Origin: Hippophae tibetana
Lineage: Eukaryota; Streptophyta; Magnoliopsida; Rosales; Elaeagnaceae
Assembly (NCBI GenBank): GCA_037013495.1
Contig: CM072810.1
Span: 38,159,843-38,223,842, forward strand
DNA length: 64,000 bases
Direction of reading: 5' to 3'
Shown here: in pieces, positions 54,301 to 64,000 of the stretch
Position numbering within the stretch: position 1 is the stretch's first letter
How the letters are laid out: every line of letters begins with the position of its first letter
Program-made: the position numbers and the translations under genes
The notes under the pieces: model-generated
Database searches by the model: none
What the model saw: the letters and a program-made list of their open reading frames with translations, nothing else
Told to the model about the DNA's origin: nothing

Positions 54301-56636
54301 AAGTATTTCAATGAATTTATAGTTGTATTTCTTCCAAGCAACTTCAAACATTTTGGAGACCGCTCATATAGGCATTTGAGGAAAAAAAATAAATCTAGAA
54401 CTATGCAGCTGAACATAAATTTTGAACTCTATATCATGCAAGAGGATGAAACTTTGAACAAATACTATGCAGGTTTTTCAATCAATTTCAACTACCCGTA
54501 CAATTTGGATGGACCTCTTTGGAAAAAAAAGTAGATTGAGAAAATTGTTGTTAGTCTACATTATCATTTTCAAGAAAAAGATACCTTGCTTAAATCCATA
54601 TAGAAGGCCTGTGAACTTACTGTTAAATGAATCAGTTGGGAAATTATTCGAACTGCATTATTTGTTGGCAAGATGATAGCAATCCACTTTCGCGGACGGA
54701 AAGAGCTTGAATTTATAGACATCAAGTATAGTGGTACGAGCGAAGCTATTTTGACACAATTGTTAGAAATGATGAATCTAATACCAATGAAGAGAAAATA
54801 TCTATACTTTCCCATATATTTACTAAATTTCTTAGAAAGAATAAACCTGTTTTTAGGGATTTAAAAAAAATGTAATCCGAGCTCCAAAATGATTATTTCA
54901 ATGAATTTATAGTTGTATTTCTTCCAAGCAACTTCAAACATTTTGGAGACCACTCATATAGGCATTTGAGCAAAAAACTAAATCTAGAACTATGCAGCTG
55001 AACAGAAATTTTGAACTCTATATCATCAAGAGGATGAACCTTTGAACAAATTCAACGCAGGTTTTTCAATCAATTTCAACTACCCGTACAATTTGGATGG
55101 ACCTATTTGAAAAAAAAACTAGATTGAGAAAATTGTTGTTAGCCTACATTATCATTTTCAAGAAAAAGATACCTTGCTTAAATCCATATAGAAGGCCTGT
55201 GAACTTACTGTTAAACGAATCAGTTGGAAAATTATTCGAACGACATCACTTCTTACCAAGTTGATGGCAATCCATTGTCGTGGACGGAAAGAGGTTGACT
55301 TTATAGACATCAAGTATAGTGGTACGAGCGAAGCTATTTTGACACAATTGTTAGAAATGATGAATCTAATACCAATGAAGAGAAAATAGCTATACTTTCC
55401 TATAGATTTACTAAATTTCTTAGAAAGAATAAACCCATTTTTAGGGATTTTCAAAAAAGGTAATCTGAGTTCTAAAATAAGTATTTCAATGAATTTATAG
55501 TTGTATTTCTTCCAAGCAACTTCAAACATTTTGGAGACCGCTCATATAGGCATTTGAGGAAAAAAAATAAATCTAGAACTATGCAGCTGAACATAAATTT
55601 TGAACTCTATATCATGCAAGAGGATGAAACTTTGAACAAATACTATGCAGGTTTTTCAATCAATTTTAACTACCCGTACAATTTGGATGGACCTCTTTGG
55701 AAAAAAAAGTAGATTGAGAAAATTGTTGTTAGTCTACATTATCATTTTCAAGAAAAAGATAGCTTGCTTAAATCCATATAGAAGGCCTGTGAACTTACTG
55801 TTAAATGAATCAGTTGGGAAATTATTCGAACTGCATTATTTGTTGGCAAGATGATAGCAATCCACTTTCGCGGACGAAAAGAGCTTGAATTTATAGACAT
55901 CAAGTATAGTGGTACGAGCGAAGCTATTTTGACACAATTGTTAGAAATGATGAATCTAATACCAATGAAGAGAAAATATCTATACTTTCCCATATATTTA
56001 CTAAATTTCTTAGAAAGAATAAACCTGTTTTTAGGGATTTAAAAAAAATGTAATCCGAGCTCCAAAATGATTATTTCAATGAATTTATAGTTGTATTTCT
56101 TCCAAGCAACTTCAAACATTTTGGAGACCACTCATATAGGCATTTGAGCAAAAAACTAAATCTAGAACTATGCAGCTGAACAGAAATTTTGAACTCTATA
56201 TCATCAAGAGGATGAACCTTTGAACAAATTCAACGCAGGTTTTTCAATCAATTTCAACTACCCGTACAATTTGGATGGACCTATTTGAAAAAAAAACTAG
56301 ATTGAGAAAATTGTTGTTAGCCTACATAATCATTTTCAAGAAAAAGATACCTTGCTTAAATCCATATAGAAGGCCTGTGAACTTACTGTTAAACGAATCA
56401 GTTGGAAAATTATTCGAACGGCATCACTTCTTACCAAGTTGATGGCAATCCATTGTCGTGGACGGAAAGAGGTTGACTTTATAGACATCAAGTATAGTGG
56501 TACGAGCGAAGCTATTTTGACACAATTGTTAGAAATGATGAATCTAATACCAATGAAGAGAAAATAGCTATACTTTCCTATAGATTTACTAAATTTCTTA
56601 GAAAGAATAAACCCATTTTTAGGGATTTTCAAAAAA
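51337..56636 (+). repeat. Amplified b-c dimer block (period 1178 bp)
   Basis: Monomers start at 51337 (b), 51925 (c), 52515 (b), 53103 (c), 53693 (b), 54281 (c), 54871 (b), 55459 (c) and 56049 (b). Type b carries TGTAATCCGAGCTCC, AACAGAAATTTTG and ATCATCAAGAGG. Type c carries GGTAATCCGAGTTC, GGAGACCGCTC, TTGAGGAAAAAAAATAAAT and GTTGGCAAG. In both complete 11-mer copies the same segment reads only b-c-b before monomer e, so here the dimer has been expanded by three units. Copies look nearly identical by eye. Confidence 0.88.
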
Positions 56637-56814
56637 GGTAATCCGAGTTCTAAAATAAGTATTTCAATGAATTTATAGTTGTATTTCTTCCAAGCAACTT
56701 CAAACATTTTGGAGACCGCTCATATAGGCATTTGAGGAAAAAAAATAAATCTAGAACTATGCAGCTGAACATAAATTTTGAACTCTATATCATGCAAGAG
56801 GATGAAACTTTGAA

Positions 56815-57058
56815 CAAATTCTATACAGGTTTTTCAATCAATTTCAACTACCCGTACAATTTGGATCGACCTATTTGGAAAAAAAAAGTAGATTGAGAAA
56901 ATTGTTTTTAGCATACATTATCATTTTCAAGAAAAAGATACCTATCTTAAATCCATATAGAAGGCCTGTGAACTTACTGTTAAATGAATCAGTTGGGAAA
57001 TTATTCAAACTGCATTATTTGTTGCCAAGATGATAGCAATCCACTTTCGTAGACGGAA
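56815..57058 (+). other. Foreign-subtype block inside chimeric monomer e
   Basis: Monomer 56637 has e/c-type ends: GGTAATCCGAGTTC and GACCGCTC on the left, and CACAATAGTT, GATGTATC and GAGAATATATC on the right. Its middle carries TTCTATACAGG, TTTTTAGCATACATT, ATACCTATCTTAAATCC, TTATTCAAACTGC and TTTCGTAGACGG. That combination is otherwise seen in monomers 33056 and 34238 of region III. The normal e monomers (37775 and 44259) have TACTATGCAGG, TAGTCTACATT, GATAGCTTGC and TTTCGTGGACGG instead. The limits are approximate. Confidence 0.8.
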
Positions 57059-57817
57059 AGAGCTTGACTTTATAGACATCAAGTATAGTGGTACGAGCGA
57101 AGCTATTTTTACACAATAGTTAGAAATGATGTATCTAATACCAATGAAGAGAATATATCTATACTTTCCCATAGATTTACTAAATTTCTTAGAAAGAATA
57201 AACCCGTTTTTAGGGATTTAAAAAAAAAGGTAATCCGAGCTCTAAAATGATTATTTCAATGAATTTATAGTTGTATTTCTTCCAAGCAACTTCAAACATT
57301 TTGGAGACCACTCATATAGGCATTTGAGCAAAAAACTAAATCAAGAACTATGCAGCTGAACAGAAATTTTGAACTCTATATCATGCAAGAGGATGAACCT
57401 TTGAACAATATCAACGCAGGTTTTTCAATCAATTTCAACTACCCGTACAATTTGGATGGACTTATTTGGAAAAAAAAGTAGATTGAGAAAATTGTTGTTA
57501 GCCTACATTATCATTTTGAAGAAAAATATACCTTGCTTAAATCCGTATAGAAGGCCTGTGAACTTACTGTTAAATGAATCAGTTGGGAAATTATTCGAAC
57601 TGCATTATTTGTTGCCAAGATGATAGAAATCCACTTTCGTGGACGGAAAGAGCTAGACTTTATACACATCAAGTATAGTGGTACGAGCGAAACTATTTTG
57701 ACACAATTGTTAGATATGATGAATCTAATACCAATGAAGAGAAAATATCTATACTTTCCCATATATTTACTAAATTTCTTAGAAAGAATAAACCCGTTTT
57801 TAGGGATTTAAAAAAAA

Positions 57818-58407
57818 TGTAATCCGAGCTCTAAAATGATTATTTCAATGAATTTATATTTGTATTTCTTCCAAGCAACTTCAAACATTTTGGAGACCGC
57901 TCATATAGGCATTTGAGGAAAAAAAATAAATCTAGAACTATGCAGCTGAACATAAATTTTGAACTCTATATCATGGAAGAGGATGAAACTTTGAACAAAT
58001 ACTATGCAGGTTTTTCAATCAATTTCAACTACCCGTACAATTTGGATGGACCTCTTTGAAAAAAAAAGTAGATTGAGAAAATTGTTGTTAGTCTACATTA
58101 TCATTTTCAAGAAAAAGATAGCTTGCTTAAATCCATATAGAAGGCCTGTGAACTTACTGTTAAATGAATCAGTTGGGAAATTATTCGAACTGCATTATTT
58201 GTTGGCAAGATGATAGCAATCCACTTTCGCGGACGAAAAGAGCTTGAATTTATAGACATCAAGTATAGTGGTACGAGCGAAGCTATTTTGACACAATTGT
58301 TAGAAATGATGAATCTAATACCAATGAAGAGAAAATATCTATACTTTCCCATATATTTACTAAATTTCTTAGAAAGAATAAACCTGTTTTTAGGGATTTA
58401 AAAAAAA
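57818..58407 (+). other. Monomer with an internal subtype switch (g to c), probable crossover junction
   Basis: The left part matches monomer g (45439 and 61355): ATTTATATTTGTATTTC, ATCATGGAAGAGG and CCTCTTTGAAAAAAAAAG. From about 58170 it reads TGAATCAGTTGGG and TTTGTTGGCAAG with TTTCGCGGACGAAAAG, which is the right half of type c. The parallel monomers 45439 and 61355 keep TGAATTAGTTGGG and TTTGTTGCCAAG. The switch therefore lies between about 58125 and 58170, and it marks the junction that created the 6-monomer unit. Confidence 0.8.
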
Positions 58408-60173
58408 TGTAATCCGAGCTCCAAAATGATTATTTCAATGAATTTATAGTTGTATTTCTTCCAAGCAACTTCAAACATTTTGGAGACCACTCATATAGGC
58501 ATTTGAGCAAAAAACTAAATCTAGAACTATGCAGCTGAACAGAAATTTTGAACTCTATATCATCAAGAGGATGAACCTTTGAACAAATTCAACGCAGGTT
58601 TTTCAATCAATTTCAACTACCCGTACAATTTGGATGGACCTATTTGAAAAAAAAACTAGATTGAGAAAATTGTTGTTAGCCTACATAATCATTTTCAAGA
58701 AAAAGATACCTTGCTTAAATCCATATAGAAGGCCTGTGAACTTACTGTTAAACGAATCAGTTGGAAAATTATTCGAACGACATCACTTCTTACCAAGTTG
58801 ATGGCAATCCATTGTCGTGGACGGAAAGAGGTTGACTTTATAGACATCAAGTATAGTGGTACGAGCGAAGCTATTTTGACACAATTGTTAGAAATGATGA
58901 ATCTAATACCAATGAAGAGAAAATAGCTATACTTTCCTATAGATTTACTAAATTTCTTAGAAAGAATAAACCCATTTTTAGGGATTTTCAAAAAAGGTAA
59001 TCCGAGTTCTAAAATAAGTATTTCAATGAATTTATAGTTGTATTTCTTCCAAGCAACTTCAAACATTTTGGAGACCGCTCATATAGGCATTTGAGGAAAA
59101 AAAATAAATCTAGAACTATGCAACTGAACATAAATTTTGAACTCTATATCATGCAAGAGGATGAAACTTTGAACAAATACTATGCAGGTTTTTCAATCAA
59201 TTTGAACTACCCGTACAATTTGGATGGACCTCTTTGGAAAAAAAAGTAGATTGAGAAAATTGTTGTTAGTCTAAATTATCATTTTCAAGAAAAAGATAGC
59301 TTGCTTAAATCCATATAGAAGGCCTGTGAACTTACTGTTAAATGAATCAGTTGGGAAATTATTCGAACTGCATTATTTGTTGGCAAGATGATAGCAATCC
59401 ACTTTCGCGGACGAAAAGAGCTTGAATTTATAGACATCAAGTATAGTGGTACGAGCGAAGCTATTTTGACACAATTGTTAGAAATGATGAATCTAATACC
59501 AATGAAGAGAAAATATCTATACTTTCCCATATATTTACTAAATTTCTTAGAAAGAATAAACCTGTTTTTAGGGATTTAAAAAAAATGTAATCCGAGCTCC
59601 AAAATGATTATTTCAATGAATTTATAGTTGTATTTCTTCCAAGCAACTTCAAACATTTTGGAGACCACTCATATAGGCATTTGAGCAAAAAACTAAATCT
59701 AGAACTATGCAGCTGAACAGAAATTTTGAACTCTATATCATCAAGAGGATGAACCTTTGAACAAATTCAACGCAGGTTTTTCAATCAATTTCAACTACCC
59801 GTACAATTTGGATGGACCTATTTGAAAAAAAAACTAGATTGAGAAAATTGTTGTTAGCCTACATAATCATTTTCAAGAAAAAGATACCTTGCTTAAATCC
59901 ATATAGAAGGCCTGTGAACTTACTGTTAAACGAATCAGTTGGAAAATTATTCGAACGGCATCACTTCTTACCAAGTTGATGGCAATCCATTGTCGTGGAC
60001 AGAAAGAGGTTGACTTTATAGACATCAAGTATAGTGGTACGAGCGAAGCTATTTTGACACAATTGTTAGAAATGATGAATCTAATACCAATGAAGAGAAA
60101 ATAGCTATACTTTCCTATAGATTTACTAAATTTCTTAGAAAGAATAAACCCATTTTTAGGGATTTTCAAAAAA

Positions 60174-63100
60174 GGTAATCCGAGTTCTAAAATAAGTATT
60201 TCAATGAATTTATAGTTGTATTTCTTCCAAGCAACTTCAAACATTTTGGAGACCGCTCATATAGGCATTTGAGGAAAAAAAATAAATCTAGAATTATGCA
60301 GCTGAACATAAATTTTGAACTCTATATCATGCAAGAGGATGAAACTTTGAACAAATTCTATACAGGTTTTTCAATCAATTTCAACTACCCGTACAATTTG
60401 GATCGACCTATTTGGAAAAAAAAAGTAGATTGAGAAAATTGTTTTTAGCATACATTATCATTTTCAAGAAAAAGATACCTATCTTAAATCCATATAGAAG
60501 GCCTGTGAACTTACTGTTAAATGAATCAGTTGGGAAATTATTCAAACTGCATTATTTGTTGCCAAGATGATAGCAATCCACTTTCGTAGACGGAAAGAGC
60601 TTGACTTTATAGACATCAAGTATAGTGGTACGAGCGAAGCTATTTTTACACAATAGTTAGAAATGATGTATCTAATACCAATGAAGAGAATATATCTATA
60701 CTTTCCCATAGATTTACTAAATTTCTTAGAAAGAATAAACCCGTTTTTAGGGATTTAAAAAAAAAGGTAATCCGAGCTCTAAAATGATTATTTCAATGAA
60801 TTTATAGTTGTATTTCTTCCAAGCAACTTCAAACATTTTGGAGACCACTCATATAGGCATTTGAGCAAAAAACTAAATCTAGAACTATGCAGCTGAACAG
60901 AAATTTTGAACTCTATATCATGCAAGAGGATGAACCTTTGAACAATATCAACGCAGGTTTTTCAATCAATTTCAACTACCCGTACAATTTGGATGGACTT
61001 ATTTGGAAAAAAAAGTAGATTGATAAAATTGTTGTTAGCCTACATTATCATTTTGAAGAAAAATATACCTTGCTTAAATCCGTATAGAAGGCCTGTGAAC
61101 TTACTGTTAAATGAATCAGTTGGGAAATTATTCGAACTGCATTATTTGTTGCCAAGATGATAGAAATCCACTTTCGTGGACGGAAAGAGCTAGACTTTAA
61201 ACACATCAAGTATAGTGGTACGAGCGAAACTATTTTGACACAATTGTTAGATATGATGAATCTAATACCAATGAAGAGAAAATATCTATACTTTCCCATA
61301 TATTTACTAAATTTCTTAGAAAGAATAAACCCGTTTTTAGGGATTTAAAAAAAATGTAATCCGAGCTCTAAAATGATTATTTCAATGAATTTATATTTGT
61401 ATTTCTTCCAAGCAACTTCAAACATTTTGGAGACCGCTCATATAGGAATTTGAGGAAAAAAAATAAATCTAGAACTATGCAGCTGAACATAAATTTTGAA
61501 CTCTATATCATGGAAGAGGATGAAACTTTGAACAAATACTATGCAGGTTTTTCAATCAATTTCAACTACCCGTACAATTTGGATGGACCTCTTTGAAAAA
61601 AAAAGTAGATTGAGAAAATTGTTGTTAGTCTACATTATCATTTTCAAGAAAAAGATAGCTTGCTTAAATCCATATAGAAGGCCTGTGAACATACTGTTAA
61701 ATGAATTAGTTGGGAAATTATTCGAACTGCATTATTTGTTGCCAAGATGATAGCAATCCACTTTCGTGGACGGAAAGAGCTTGACTTTATAGACATCAAG
61801 TATAGTGGTACGAGCGAAGCTATTTTGACACAATTGTTAGAAATGATGAATCTAATACCAATGAAGATAAAATATCTATACTTTCCCATATATTTAATAA
61901 ATTTCTTAGAAAGAATAAACCCGTTTTTAGGGATTTAAAAAAAAAGGTAATCCAAGCTCTAAAATGATTATTTCAATGAATTTATAGTTGTATTTCTTCC
62001 AAGCACCTTCAAACATTTTGCAGACCACTCATATAGGCATTTGAGCAATAAAACTAAATCTAGAACTATGCAGCTGAACATAAATTGTGAACTTTATATC
62101 ATGCAAGAGGATGAAACTTTGAACAAATTCTATGCATGTTTTTCAATCAATTTCAACTACCCGTACAATTTGGATGGACCTATTTGGAGAAAAAGGTAGA
62201 TTGAGAAAATTGTTGTTAGCCTACATTATCATTTTGAAGAAAAATATACCTTGTTTAAATCCGTATAGAAGGCCTGTGAACTTACTGTTAAATGAATCAG
62301 TTGGGAAATTATTCGAACTGCATTATTTGTTGGCAAGATGATAGCAATCCACTTTCGCGGACGAAAAGAGCTTGAATTTATAGACATCAAGTATAGAGGT
62401 ACGAGCGAAGCTATTTTGACACAATTGTTAGAAATGATGAATCTAATACCAATGAAGAGAAAATATCTATACTTTCCCATATATTTACTAAATTTCTTAG
62501 AAAGAATAAACCCGTTTTTAGGGATTTAAAAAAAATGTAATCCGAGCTCCAAAATGATTATTTCAATGAATTTATAGTTGTATTTCTTCCAAGCAACTTC
62601 AAACATTTTGGAGACCACTCATATAGGCATTTGCGCAAAAAACTAAATCTCGAACTATGCAGCTGAACAGAAATTTTGAACTCTATATCATCAAGAGGAT
62701 GAACCTTTGAACAAATTCAACGCAGGTTTTTCAATCAATTTCAACTACCCGTACAATTTGGATGGACCTATTTGGAAAAAAAACTAGATTGAGAAAATTG
62801 TTGTTAGCCTACATAATCATTTTCAAGAAAAAGATACCTTGCTTAAATCCATATAGAAGGCCTGTGAACTTACTGTTAAACGAATCTGTTGGAAAATTAT
62901 TCGAACGGCATCACTTCTTACCAAGTTTATGGCAATCCATTGTCGTGGACGGAAAGAGCTTGACTTTATAGACATCAAGTATAGTGGTACGAGCGAAGCT
63001 CTTTTGACACAATTGTTAGAAATGATGAATCTAATACCAATGAAGATAAAATAGCTATACTTTCCTATAGATTTACTAAATTTCTTAGAAAGAATAAACC

Positions 63101-64000
63101 GATTTTTAGGGATTTTCAAAAAAGGTAATCCGAGTTCTAAAATAAGTATTTCAATGAATTTATAGTTGTATTTCTTCCAAGCAACTTCAAACATTTTGGA
63201 GACCGCTCATATAGGCATTTGAGGAAAAAAAATAAATCTAGAACTATGCAGCTGAACATAAATTTTGAACTCTATATCATGCAAGAGGATGAAACTTTGA
63301 ACAAATACTATGCAGGTTTTTCAATCAATTTCAACTACCCGTACAATTTGGATGGACCTCTTTGGAAAAAAAAGTAGATTGAGAAAATTGTTGTTAGTCT
63401 ACATTATCATTTTCAAGAAAAAGATAGCTTGCTTAAATCCATATAGAAGGCCTGTGAACTTACTGTTAAATGAATTAGTTGGGAAATTATTCGAACTGCA
63501 TTATTTGTTGCCAAGATGATTACAATCTACTTTCGTGGACGGAAAGAGCTTGACTTTATAGACATCAAGTATAGTGGTACGAGCGAAGCTATTTTTACAC
63601 AATAGTTAGAAATGATGTATCTAATACCAATGAAGAGAAAATATCTATACTTTCCCATAGATTTACTAAATTTCTTAGAAAGAATAAACCCGTTTTTAGG
63701 GATTTAAAAAAAAGGTAATCCGAGCTCTAAAATGATTATTTCAATGAATTTATAGTTGTATTTCTTCCAAGCAACTTCAAACATTTTCCAGACCACTCAT
63801 ATAGGCATTTGAGCAATAAAACTAAATCTAGAACTATGCAGCTGAACATAAATTTTGACCTCTATATCATGCAAGAGGATGAAACTTTGAACAAATTCTA
63901 TACAGGTTTTTCAATCAATTTCAACTACCCGTACAATTTGGATGGACCTATTTGAAAAAAAAAGTAGATTGAGAAAATTGTTGTTAGCCTACATTATCAT
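60174..64000 (+). repeat. Second partial 6-mer copy returning to the 11-mer order up to the window edge
   Basis: Monomers start at 60174 (chimeric e), 60766 (f), 61355 (g), 61946 (h), 62536 (i), 63124 (j) and 63714 (k, first 287 bp only). From 61355 onward the order and variants match 11-mer copy 2 from 45439 onward. Examples are GAACTTTATATC and TGCATGTTTTTC in h, GCATTTGCGCAAA in i, and GAAGATAAAATAGC in j. The array is cut by the window end and must continue to the right. The chimeric middle block seen at 56815-57058 is present again in monomer 60174, at about 60352-60596. Confidence 0.87.

Larger units (their letters stand above)
56637..60173 (+). repeat. 6-monomer higher-order repeat unit (3537 bp)
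   Basis: Monomers start at 56637 (chimeric e), 57229 (f), 57818 (g switching to c), 58408 (b), 58996 (c) and 59586 (b). The first two and a half monomers recur 3537 bp downstream (60174, 60766, 61355) with their rare variants, including CTATTTTTACACAATAGTT, CAATATCAACGC and the GGATCGACC variant. The unit looks like a shortened derivative of the 11-mer, lacking monomers h to k and a, and formed by an exchange inside monomer 57818. Confidence 0.85.
1..64000 (+). repeat. Satellite DNA array of a ~589.5-bp monomer filling the window
   Basis: The same roughly 589-bp sequence recurs from end to end. I read 109 successive copies of the GGTAATCCGAG/TGTAATCCGAG start motif, at 52, 641, 1230, 1819 and so on to 63714. 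Every interval is 587-592 bp, so 108 complete monomers are present and no foreign segment larger than a few bases interrupts them. All copies are in one orientation. Length differences come mainly from one-base changes in A-tracts. Monomers fall into recurring subtypes, for example those entered through TTTTCAAAAAAGG versus TTTAAAAAAAAGG or TTTAAAAAAAATG, and these subtypes are arranged into higher-order repeats. No gene, RNA gene or transposon is seen. A centromeric or pericentromeric, sex-chromosome or B-chromosome setting is inferred from general knowledge of such arrays. Confidence 0.98.

Noticed and set aside
1-64000. CRISPR array, because of the long run of regular repeats
   Set aside because: The repeat unit is about 589 bp with no unique spacers; the whole period is conserved.
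1-64000. LTR element, DNA transposon or LINE as the repeated unit
   Set aside because: No terminal repeats, target-site duplications, poly-A tail structure or recognisable enzyme motif could be found. The copies are strictly head to tail with no dispersed ends.
1-64000. tRNA or other RNA polymerase III gene in the monomer
   Set aside because: No convincing B box (GGTTCRANNCC-like) or cloverleaf was seen. The GCAACTTCAAAC stretch is only superficially similar.
1-64000. Telomeric or simple-repeat tracts
   Set aside because: Only short A-tracts of about 5-9 bases occur; no telomere-type tandem motif is present.

Overview
The whole 64 kb window is one uninterrupted satellite DNA array. A single AT-rich monomer (about 30% G+C by eye) is repeated head to tail from the first base to the last. 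Taking the conserved GGTAATCCGAG / TGTAATCCGAG motif as the monomer start, I located 109 starts between 52 and 63714. That gives 108 complete monomers of 587-592 bp (mean about 589.5 bp), plus a 51-bp partial copy on the left and a 287-bp partial copy on the right. All copies have the same orientation, and none carries an insertion of more than a few bases. I find no host gene, transposon, tRNA, rRNA or unique sequence. The many short open frames of 63-129 codons are the same few monomer frames seen repeatedly and are not annotated as genes. The array points to a eukaryotic constitutive-heterochromatin, centromere-type or sex/B-chromosome-type locus. I cannot name the species or clade from the sequence.

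The array is a mosaic of higher-order repeat (HOR) regimes. (I) 52 to about 12.0 kb: mainly a two-monomer repeat (1178 bp), with irregular spots. (II) About 12.0-20.4 kb: a three-monomer repeat (1767-1770 bp), four full units and a partial fifth. (III) About 20.4-35.4 kb: diverged, mostly irregular monomers with short local echoes at 2- or 3-monomer spacing. (IV) 35.4-48.4 kb: an 11-monomer, 6484-bp unit present twice in tandem and almost identical by eye. (V) 48.4-50.2 kb: three atypical monomers, two of which look like the most diverged in the window. (VI) 50.2-64.0 kb: rearranged derivatives of the 11-mer, with an amplified internal dimer, a 6-monomer (3537-bp) repeat and re-entry into the 11-mer order up to the window end.

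The most informative structures are footprints of recombination. There is a 256-bp conversion-like patch that distinguishes the two 11-mer copies. Two chimeric monomers have a middle block matching monomers about 22-27 kb away. One monomer switches type midway, and an internal dimer varies in copy number between HOR copies. Monomer 49567-50156 is unusual in keeping one plus-strand frame mostly open, which may be a trace of coding ancestry. No functional gene system can be supported here; the interest lies in satellite evolution.
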